A program made the position numbers and the translations under genes. 37,875 nucleotides of DNA, taken from positions 81,081 to 118,955 of the forward strand of contig NW_003158227.1 in NCBI RefSeq assembly GCF_000003605.2. Direction: 5' to 3'. The notes below the pieces were generated by a model. The model made no database searches. It had not been told where the DNA came from and saw only the letters and a program-made list of their open reading frames with translations. This document shows positions 1 through 11,300 of the stretch, one piece after another. Every line of letters begins with the position of its first letter. Position 1 is the stretch's first letter. The DNA comes from Saccoglossus kowalevskii. Its lineage: Eukaryota > Hemichordata > Enteropneusta > Harrimaniidae.

Positions 1-262
1 AAACAAATGCAGTTCTCTGGGCTATATCTCATACATGCCTGGACCAATCAAGTTTAAACTTCACACATTAAGTCTTGTATATCTCTTATGACATGATATT
101 TTTGCTGTTAATCAAAACTTACATTACAAAAGTTTGGTCAGGCAGTTTCGTACCTGTTGGGATTATTGTATTTGCAGGACAATTTGAATTAAAATCACAT
201 TTTATCCACCACTAGTATCAAACAACTGATAATTGAACCATAAATATTTCTTCCATTTTCAG

Positions 263-2355
263 TTTATTTGACAACTACCATTCAGTAATGCCTATTTCAT
301 TCATTGAAGATACACTGTTTGAGAGATCAGAAAGTAAGTCTTTCATTTTCTTTTTTTGTAAAATTAATTACTATACATGTATAATAACATTACATACTTT
401 CACAGACAGGACTTCAGAATAAGTCATATTTTAATGATCTATCATACAATAAAAGCAATTTTTGGTTTATGTGCATTTATAATAGAACAAATACGATATA
501 ATACAGCTATATGCTAAACATAGGGAGAATCTGCACATCTTCACCATATACATATTAAATTAGGATAGTTAAAAAAAAATTACTCTATGATACACATTTT
601 TAATCACTTCTTGGATCAAAACAAGTACATTTAATTTCAGCTATGTACATAACCCTGTCCACACCTATTTTTCACTCAGACATGATCTAATATAAGATGT
701 TCGAATAGTGTAATTTTTGTGCAAAAAATTAATCAAAATCAAGCATTTCTGTCTCATCTCAGCCGTACATGCATTGGACATTATTGGACCTTGATGCAGG
801 TCATTTTGTTTTGCAGATCGGATTTAAAATGGCCGACTGGTGGCCATTTTGTTTTTATGAATACTGCTTCAGAGATAATCTCTGACATACACTAGTATGC
901 TTTGATTATACATATGCACTCTTATATGAACTAACACTGAAAATAGATATGAAGTGTGTTATGTCCAACTTTCTTTAATCTAAATTTCATTATTCTTTCA
1001 CTTCAATAGCTCCCCATGTAAGAAGTTACACAGATCCTGTGTCAATCTCATCTAGTTATTTAGACACTGCCAGAGATCTGTTCCGAAGTAAGTTATATGT
1101 TTCACATTATCATGCTATGAGATACTGCTAATTGTTTTCCAAAGGCGGACTAGAACAGAAAGGCTGTAGAAGAAAAAGGTTTTTTTTAGGTGTTAATCCA
1201 AAAAAACATTGTCTGTTCTTGTTTGTGATTGATCCTGGCAATGTTTGGGGGATCGTGGCAGAGCTCCATTTTTGAAAATTGATGAATGTTATACTTTACA
1301 CATGCATGCATTTGGAGGGGTACTAATGCTTGTCCAGTTATAAATTTTCTTCTTCACAGGGAAATACTATGCACCAAGTTCACTGTTTGTTGTCAGTATC
1401 AAAAAATGTTCGCTGCAACACAGTGAGATGGTTCCTGTTACTTGCTGCACAGTATTTTATGAGTGTATTAGTTCCTATAACTTGCCACTAGTTGCCATAC
1501 ATGGTTTTAGAAATTTACTTTCAATGCAACATTTTCTTTCATGCTATGTAATTTCCCGCTACTTCTCGCACATAATTTATCGCATAAGACCAGTGAACTT
1601 GGTGCATACCGTAGTATTTCCCTGTTCCTGCACAAATCCATTTTCATAAGGGTGGCTTCATGACATAATAAACCAATAAAATAATCATACAATTTATGAC
1701 CAACATTCTCAAAAATTATGAGTAGGCTTCTACCTTATTGTTAGATGTAAGAAGTTGGCTACCATTTTAAAAGCATATGACCATATCAAAACACATGCAA
1801 ACAATCAATGGAAATATGGATACTTTGAGCAATTGTGTTTTGTTATATATGGTGAAAAATGATATGTAGTTATAAAAATATTAAATATTAGGAAATTCTG
1901 AGGAATAAATGCTTTAAAAGTTATGAACATTTCATAAAAAAACTTAAAAAATTGAAACGTTTCAAAATCAATAATTGTATGACACATTTGAAACGATACA
2001 TTGCGATAAATTTTTCGCCCCTATTTATTAGGTTGAATGGTCATAAACAACCATTAATTTACTTCTCTTTACAGGTGAGGAACAGAATATGTTCAGCAGT
2101 ACTCCTCGTACATATCGACTTGGCCACTCTGTTGGTCGTGAAATACGAGCAGCAACAATGAGACCTTCAACATCAATGTCAACGTACACGTATCGTAGTA
2201 CACCAGTACATGGATTCTATGATATGGACTATAATGACGAATTCATTTCAAGACCATCTATGCCTATGATACATATGCCACATCACGTACTTGTCAGACA
2301 AAATAAACGAGGATGGAATGATTCCGTAACAAAACCCAGGGAATGGTCTTTGTAG
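263..2355 (+). CDS. 3' part of an unidentified multi-exon gene
   Basis: Three exons join in consistent phase: 263-333, 1010-1087 and 2075-2355 (stop TAG). Each internal boundary has a good acceptor (ttttcag, caatag, tttacag) and the first two have gtaagt donors. The visible protein is about 143 residues and the 5' part lies beyond the left edge. It is rich in Ser, Thr, Arg, Tyr, Met and Pro, has no membrane segment, and ends in a Met/Pro/His stretch (SRPSMPMIHMPHH) followed by KPREWSL. This low-complexity, Arg/Tyr-rich composition suggests a structural or disordered tail, but I recognise no family and assign no function. A polyadenylation signal (AATAAA) lies at 2372-2377; further AATAAA motifs near 3150 and 4067 could give longer 3' ends that approach the convergent SPCS2 transcript. 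The exon structure is fairly sure, the identity unknown. Confidence 0.6.
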
Positions 2356-5323
2356 AAAACAATTTACTAGAAATAAACCATTTACATTCAACTAGAGTGG
2401 GGAGGGGGGAGGGGGAATGTTTACATAAACTATACATGATGCACAGTATAAGAACATTTACTGGTAGTTTCTTTTCTTGAATAATAAGTCCCTGTTTTGG
2501 ACAAAAATGAGACTTGGGCTATGTCCACACTTATTTCTTACACACTAGGACAAATTACATTCACACTTGGTACAAAGACCAGACATCATGGCTTACAGAT
2601 GCACATCACATGGATTTGCACTTGGACAACCCAATATGGTTGACTTTTGGCAATTTTAGTGGCAATAATTACTATTGCTGCTGTTGGACATGCATAAATG
2701 GCTTCGTTCAAACTTGGCACAGAAAATCACCTTTAATAAATTTAATTCTATTTATGGATCAGATTTAAAATAAATGACTAGTAGTCATTTTGTTTTGTTT
2801 TTTTAAAAAAATTCTGTTCGACGCAGACGCACAATACCGGAAACATCATGGGATGCACATGTGCATGATATTTTGTTCAGAAATGACATAACATCCTCAA
2901 TCACTTATTCCGTTGCATTGTTTAAATATTTAAAATTAACAGGGACTGCCAATGTCTCTAACCAAATATTTTATGGGCATATCAATTTTAGCATATTTTT
3001 TTTTATTTGTACTGGGGTTTTATAAAAACAGTGACTTGTAATAGTTTGTAGTTGCAAATCTTCAGGAATATTTTTATGCATTAGATAAGCAAACTATCAT
3101 TTTACAAGTGTTGTATATGTCCTATGAGTTATCTTTATTGAACGTGAAGCAATAAAATGTTTGTGGTACAGAAGTGTTTTATAGGATATATTTTTATATA
3201 CACTTTAGATTGTTTTGCTTCCAGCTATAATAATATCATGTTCCTATAATTGATTCGATTCAATATATTTACAAAAGTTCGCTGTTATTCAGGAATAGTA
3301 ATCAATGTGAAGTAAGCATCTGTTGCAAATACCAGTGTACTTATCAGATTATCCGACAGTATGTTGTGATGCACATTGTTAGATTTAATTTTTATATGAA
3401 CCCAACTTAAATTCATGGGGTACAGAATCCTTTAATATTATGCTTTTTATCAGTAAATGGTGTAGCAATATACATAATAAACTTAACTAGATAAGTGATT
3501 TTATCTTTTTCAAAACTATAGAACTACATGTACTAATATATATCTGTGTAACAGATGTATTTATTCCATGTACTCAAGCACACAATGGTAGTTTTTGTGG
3601 TTACCCTGTCTGCATGTACATCTTTCTGTTCCACTAACATTACAAAACTAATCATCGTATACCAATAAAAATCTGGGGTACAGTAATTAAGTAAATTAAA
3701 CCTTGCACATAGGTACCCAGACTGCAAACTTGTTTTCCCTTTCACTTGATTGAAATAAGTTTTCTATTAGCATTGTAAACTGTGGATCATTCTCCTGGTA
3801 CATCTCAAATATCACAGCTATATTTTTTGCCAGACCTTTTGCTTAAAAAGATAATCTTCAACTTTATGGGACTTTGATACTCTCAGCACACAAGTTCTTC
3901 TAACTTTTTTTGTTATTTAAACTGCTATGTAGATGGTATTCAGTCCAAGCAGTCTTCAAACAGCAAGACAATTAAAATCAAGTTTACACACAACTGAAAT
4001 AGTTTTTACTTTTGTAAGATTTGATTATGTAAATTTTTCAACTCAGTATTACTGTACCGTATATGGATTTCAATAAATATCAAATTATTAGTGCAGCAAG
4101 TTTCTTTATTACAATACAGTGACTGACTGTTGTATAATCTACCAAACAAGGTCTATGTGGAAAAAGTTATGTTTTACCCAGCTTCTTTCCATGCTTGTAG
4201 AAAACAAATTGAATGACTATCTGAAATCTGTCACAAAGCATCTCTATAATTTTCTGCATTCTGCGACATTTGTTTAAAAGTTTGAACGCGATATTAAAAT
4301 GTGTGACGAAAATTCAAGTGGTGTTCATGATATATTGAAGTGCATCTTACAGATGGCAAAATCAAACGTGCACATTACCAGTACTATTCGCCACAAAATT
4401 TAAAACTTAAAATTATTCACGATCAACATGTTCCAAACCTTGCATGCACTAGGATGGAAAACTGAACTTTCATTATTACTTGATCAAGAATAAACTGAAC
4501 AATTTTAATCAATCATAATTATTATAACTAGACATCACAACAAGTCTGTACAATCAAATTCAATACTGATGACACAAAAAAATTAGCCTTCAAAGATCTT
4601 TATTGTACTGAATGTTATCAATTCTTTAACAGCTTTCTTACAAAATACGAACTTTGTGACGTATGTTTTTAATATTGTCTTGGTAGTCTATGGCAAGACT
4701 GTGAAATATATGAAATAGATAAAACAGGACTGGGGTATTTGCAGAACAGAAACCATACTAATTGCAAGTCTTGCAGGTAGCTTTCAAGAATATTATAATA
4801 ATATCCCGAAATAAAATGTTTACATTAATACATATACAGAATTCTACTATGATGCTATCATTACTTTTCTGGAGTTAATTATAAAAATGTAACAAGAAAA
4901 AAAAAAACTTGGTTAACTTAAGTTATTGAAGTAAAGAATACATTGCTGAAAGAAACAGACAGTTGGTATTTCTACTGGGCACAAGACTAAAATTGCTGGA
5001 GTTAAAGAAAATCCATGGCCACTGACTTGTTGAGTTCTTTCAAGTAAGATGCTAATAAAAATATATAAACAAAAAACATAATTTTAAATCAAATGCAGCA
5101 ACATGTTTTTCAAATAGGTCAATTTACGAGGCTTATTGATTCTCAATAAAAATATTACATAACTATGCAAATCTAGTCTAATAAGTATGCAAATTAGTCC
5201 AACAATAGCAACCCTGCACTAGAACTAAGTATCATGCTGCACTGTATGAGAGTAAACTAAGCCAGGACCTGCCTCAAAACATCTAATAATGTGATAAATA
5301 AATGAGTGATGTAATTGTTAAAG
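2356..5323. other. Convergent intergenic region / 3' UTRs
   Basis: AT-rich sequence between two convergent genes. It contains AATAAA for the left gene at 2372-2377 and, for the minus-strand SPCS2 gene, minus-strand AATAAA at 4599-4604 and 4105-4110. Around 2540-2860 there are traces of a dispersed repeat, with phrases such as catttTGTTTTG after an atcagattt motif that also occur near 800 and 24700. The open frame at 2514-2768 shows no splice signals or protein-like character. No gene seen. Confidence 0.5.
4599..4604 (-). terminator. Candidate SPCS2 polyadenylation signal
   Basis: Minus-strand AATAAA about 720 nt past the SPCS2 stop. It is the first canonical hexamer I found downstream; another lies at 4105-4110. 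Confidence 0.4.
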
Positions 5324-8300
5324 TCACTTTTCTTTTTTCTCCGATGTTATACTATCATGTAGGTTTCTAATATCCGGTTCATACAGATCAAATAATATAG
5401 ACCCATTTTCATCTACCCAGGTTGCTACCGACTTCTTCATTGTTGTATGCCGCATTTCATTGGATATGCCATCAGTGAATGTGAGGGTGAGAGAGTACAT
5501 GTGATCAAACCTGAAAATGCAAACAGAAATAATTACATGGTAAATACAGTCTAGACACACCCAAATATTGCTTGTCTGAATTTAAGTTATTCACTGTGCA
5601 TACTATTGTAGACTAAAACTAAAAGGTATTCTTGTGGTTGAAGCTACGTCACAGAACGTTCTATATACCATGTATTTCAAAGTTGCTGCAGAACATTGAT
5701 CGAAAAACTGGTGAAAACAGCAGAAGTTGAGAAAACAGTAACAAACTCAACTTTGAGGTAATACCAGGCACCCAAATTTATATATGTTCCACACTTAGAG
5801 AAAGCCTCAAGTACAGTTTTCTGAGAGTTTTTTTACCAGTTTGAGACACAGTGGGATTGTAAATTGTGAATTCTCAGCATAGAACCATTCACTGTCACTG
5901 CTTTGTATTAATGGCGTAGATTGCAAATTGAATACAGTCGTGTGATTCATACCTTTTGAGAGAAGAAGCCAGAGTATAAACATCATCCGGATCCACTCCA
6001 GTAGCATCTTTCTTATGAGCAACTAAAAATATATTCTTCTCTTTAAAAGTAGTATAAACTGTTAATATAGCCATCATGATAAAATATGTAAGACACAGTT
6101 AAGGAATACAACCGATAATGACTACACATTTGGCAGGATACAGTAGGCTAAGGAATTTCTCTCATTGCCACGTGCCACACAACATCATTGACCAAATATG
6201 ATAGTTCAGAAATGACAGTAAAAGATATTTTGATTATTAGCTGATTGAAATAACATTGAAGTTGTAGTTGAACTGGTTATATGATAATCATGTTATGACT
6301 AAGGGTAAAAAAAACAGGTCTAATTGTGAGCAAGAATGCAATTAGGTGTTTCGGTACTGAAGCCTATCACGGTAAAATCCATAGATGTTTGTAATGTGAT
6401 CGTGGCTTTACATTCATCACAAGAACAATCCACTGGGCAAAGTCGCAATATATGGTACATCACTGTTTTGCTAACAACATTGATATACAGCTAGCAGTAT
6501 TGCTTATCAATAGACCATTTTCCGTTCACTGCGAGAATCACGCGTTATGCGTGAAATTGAACGTAAAAACAGGACAAACAAAGGTCATAGCATCGTAGTG
6601 GCGTCAAACATCGTGTGGGATTCGACAAACGCGAAGTACTTTGGGGAACATTTCCATGCTTAATAATGTGCTGTCCACATTTGATGATGGTCAATTTCAA
6701 TTAAATGAGGGTATTCGAAAGGAATATTCCTCTGTCGAAGATCGGCTGGTCGGTGTGAGTTACGAAATAAAGAAATTCTAGTTCAAAATCAAATCGTTCG
6801 ATTTTTGCGGCAGACGTTCGACGCGCGTCTTTCATACATCTCGCAATTGTACGGAAAATCACCTGTTAATCATGCTAAATCAAATCTCTGCAACAATGTT
6901 TCATTGATCCACACTAAGGATTAGTATTTAATTCAGTTCCTTGTAAAATACTACCGTAATAGAAATACTCTTTTTGGCATCAATGAATCAGAAGCAGCAG
7001 CAGTTAATTACACGTTTTAATTGGTAAATATACTAACATGCATATTAGGAACGAACTATTTGCTACACAAAATTGTCATTCACACTGCATCAAACCAGTT
7101 GAATGTCCGGGGAGAGAATTTTAAAAAGAAAATAACATTCCCAAGTCTAATTAGCTGGTCCTAATTCCTGGTCAAAATGCTGAGTTTGCAGATGTGTTTG
7201 CATTTCAATCAGTTGGCTGTCCCTTAAATGTTAATAGAATGTTGAAATTGCTACGCTGTTAGTCTGGGAATATATATATATATATATTGTTACAATATGT
7301 TTAGGTTGATTAATTAATAAGCACCACTGCTAGCTATATAGCAATGATGCTGATAAAGCAGCGATGTACATTGCCAAACGAATTATTCTTGCAATGTAAT
7401 ATAAACCTGTGTTACTAGTATATGAATCCCAGTGTACATTTGTGATTGTCTTTTTAGTCCAATGATGTGTATTACCATACGATACCGCCATCTGCAGAAA
7501 ATTTAAATTAAGTCTGACTATACGATAACATGACAAACCATAGTCTATCTGTATATGCCTGTAAACAGACAAAAAGTGCCACCACTTACCTTTAAACAAA
7601 CCTAAAAATTACCCTTGACAATAAAGAAATAACGACTGTAAAGTGTCAAGAAGTCTTTGGAATAACATTGCAAAAAAACTTAAACTGGTCTACACATATC
7701 AATACTTGTCAAAAAATTAAAAGCAACTTATTTCTTTTAGCTGGAATAAAACTTTTTTTATTATATGCAAAAACAATTTTATAATCTTTTTAATGTACAA
7801 AACAAGCAGCGTCTCGGCTGAGATAGCTCCGCTGTTAGCACTGCACATTTCAATTAAAGAACAGAAGATATCATTAGAAAATGAACAATATGCATAGTAT
7901 CAATGCAATGGGACTTGCTGTTTTCAACAAGAATTCAAAAATATTATTTTTCACCACAAAAGATTGTGGTTTTTAACAAGAAGTCGAAAATATCACTTTT
8001 TACCAAAAATGACAAAAATATTCACCAAAATTAGAGAATAAAAGATATCATTACAAAATGAACAAATCTGAGAGCGGTCCACATGTAGTACCTATATATG
8101 TAATATCAAAGCAATTGGACTTGCGGTTTTTAACAAGAAGTTGAAAATATCACTTTTTACCAAAAATGACAAAAATATTCACCAAAATTAGAAAATTAAA
8201 GATATCATTACAAAATGAATAAATCTGAGAGAGCTACACATGTAGTACCTATATATGTAATATCAAAGCAATTGGACTTGCGGTTTTTAACAAGAAGTCG

Positions 8301-11300
8301 AAAATATCATTTTTTACCAAAAACGACAAAAATATTCACCAAAATTAGAGAATTAAAGATATCATTACAAAATGAACAAATCTGAGAGAGGTCCACATGT
8401 AGTACCTATATATGTAATATCAAAGCAATTTGACTTGTGGTTTTTAACAAGAAGTTGAAAATATCACTTTTTACCAAAAATGACAAAAATATTCACCAAA
8501 ATTAGAAAACTAAAGATATCATTACAAAATGAACAAATCTGAGAGAAGTCCACATGTAGTACCTATATATGTAATATCAAAGCAATTGGACTTGTGGTTT
8601 TTAACAAGAAGTCAAAAATAACTTTTTACCAAAAATGACAAAAATATTCATCAAAATTATATGAAGATATGATCATGAAATGAACAAATCTGAGAGAGGT
8701 CTACCCAAGGTATGTACCTTGCACGAAGTATCAAAGCATTCAGGCTTGTAGTTTTCAAGAAGTCGAAAAAGTAAAACATTGACACGGACGACAACGGGCA
8801 ATCACTCAAAGTCGACAGGAAGCTAAACAAGCAGCGTCTCGGCTGAGATAGCTCCGCTGTTAGCAATGCACATTTCAATTAAAGAACTGAAGACATCATT
8901 AGAAAATGAACAATATGTATAGTATCAGAGCAATCGGACTTACAGTTTTTAACAAGAAGTCGAAAATATCACTTTCTACCATAAATGACAAAAATATTCA
9001 CCAAAATTAGAGAATTGAAGATATCATCATTCACGAAATGAACAAATCTGTGAAAGGTTACATGTAGTATCTATATATGTAATATCAAAGCAATTGAATT
9101 TTTGGTTTTTAACAAGAAGTCGAAAATATCACTTTTTACCAAAAATTACAAAAATATTCACCAAAATTAGAGAATTGAAGATATCAACATGAAATGAACA
9201 AACCTAAGATAGGTCTCCCCAAGGTACATATACACGAAGTATCAAAGCATTCAGGCTTGTAGTTTTCAAGAAGAAGTCGAAAAAGTAAAACATTGACACG
9301 CATGATGCCGGACAATCACTCATATGATGAGCTCCACTCGACAAAGTCGACAGTGGAGCTAAAAAAAGAAATTGGTTTCTATTTCTTATTGTTTTTAATT
9401 CAAAACGGTTAATATTTTATTAAGATTAAATAAAATTAATCATAATATGCAGCAAAGGATATGAAACAACACAGACAATAAGAATTGGTCTGGATTCTGG
9501 AAACGGATGTAGATAGTCATAGATTAAGGCAGTTATCGCAAACATACATGATACTGTACATATAATTAATCTGATATCCATCAAAACATGATTTTCTTTG
9601 TATCCATAACCATCAACAAGCACCTGCAAATAGAATAAATCATTAAGAAAGTCAAAGTCAAAATAATAAATAAAGTATTAAACAACATGTTTGATGTTTG
9701 AATTAATTTTTGCTGAATAGACTTTGTGGGCGTTTTGTATGGAATTTATTTTCACTGATTTTTGACGAGTTGAATGTAAAATATAGGAAAAGAGGTATAT
9801 CCGCTGGATTTCATTTTCACTGAATTATTCCTTCAGCGAAAATAGCAAAAATTAATTCCAAGAGAAAATAAAGTATTCTACAGTACCGGTAGCTCTATTG
9901 TTTCAGCACAGAACAGTCTTGTAATAATAAGTGCATGTATATAGTCAGATAATCATCATAGTGGGAAAATAAAAAACTTAGGATTGCATAATGTGGTACA
10001 TTCTATTTAAATGTTGCAACTCCTGTGTTTAGATCTTATCACTGATAGGAATAAGTGTTACAGTTACCAAAGTTACTCATCAACTCCACTTCTCCTTATA
10101 GCACAAAATGATTTAATCTAATAGAGATCCAACCAAGGTAACATGTACATATATCATCATCATTTCCTTGTCTCCTGGTGGAGAATAGGGCCAGAAAATG
10201 TACATATATACCAAGTATCAATTCAAGCAAACTAGCAGTCATCAAGAAGAAGCCAAATAGCTTTTTTAATCAAAAATGACTAAAAATATTGCTAAAATTA
10301 CAGAATTGAAGATATCATCACGAAATATTCAAATCTAATAGGGCAACACCCAAGGCATACATATACCAAGTATAAATATCAGAGTAACGGATCTCAAGAA
10401 GATAGCATTCTCATCAAAAAGATAAAAATATTCGCTTAAATTGAACTAATCTCATAGAGGTCCACCTAACTAATCTCATAGTGGTCCACCTAACTAATCT
10501 CATAGTGGTCCACCTAACTAATCTCATAGTGGTCCACCTAACTAATCTCATAGTGGTCCACCTAACTAATCTCATAGTGGTCCACCTAAGGAACATATGT
10601 ATTAAGTAAAAAAGCAATAAAGTTAACAATTTTAAAGAAGTTGTTGGAAAACCTGACTGTGGGATGACGGATGGGTTCATCTAGACCCTAAAAAATTTAC
10701 AGTTCAACCCACCGCCTCATTCTGACCCGATCTCAATTTAGTGTGCAGTTGTACTATATTTTACTACAACAAAGTAGGAGAGGACTCATTGTAATGCTGC
10801 CAGCAGCGTATTTATTCGACAAACTAAATACCTTGCCCTGTACCTGTCTGTAGATTGACCATTGGTATCTACGCAGTTTGTTCTTGTTAATTAATTTCAG
10901 TTGTACGCTGGTATACATTGCTGTTTTGTGTAGTGGTATTATCAATATATAGTTTGCTTTTCCTTGCTAAATTCAAACCGTGATGCCAGTCCTCAACAGT
11001 TATTTGGGTAGACTGTCCATGACAATAGTGGCCAAGATGTACTTTTGATCCATGTTGATCCATGTTGATCTTGTATATAGCACCAGTTCTTGCATCTCTT
11101 CTACTGATCGCGCTGCCAGCAAGTTGAATGTGTTTATGATCTGATCTTTAGGTAGAAAGGGTCATGCACACACCTTGTGCCCAGGGAAGGCAGCAGCCTT
11201 TGATTGAGTGAAAAAAAACACTTCTCACTGCAGCCCACATACCTGCCTCGAAATCCATTTCAAATTGTTGCACCTTGAGTCTTGGTAAAGCTAATCAGCA

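Larger units (their letters stand above)
6088..9462 (-). other. SPCS2: U12-type AT-AC intron (SPCS2 intron 3)
   Basis: On the minus strand the upstream exon ends ...GTTGTTTC and the intron begins ATATCCTTT, the U12 5' splice site consensus (plus coordinates 9454-9462). The intron ends TTCCTTAAC-TGTGTCTTAC: a perfect U12 branch-site motif at 6098-6106, 10 nt before the AC terminus (6088). Joining 9463 to 6087 restores codon TCA and gives [10 protein letters not shown], which matches human SPCS2 through its second membrane segment. No AG lies in a usable position here, and the conserved residues can only be obtained by AT-AC splicing. The intron is 3,375 bp and carries the tandem-repeat element at 7797-9364. 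Confidence 0.9.

Noticed and set aside
7797-9364. CRISPR array or centromeric satellite
   Set aside because: Units are directly abutting 157-bp repeats without spacers, in a eukaryotic intron, with element ends on both sides.
10414-10680. Repetitive minus-strand frame (WTTMRLVR repeated)
   Set aside because: It is the 24-bp minisatellite read as three-frame-open DNA; 24 is a multiple of three, so the frame stays open by chance.
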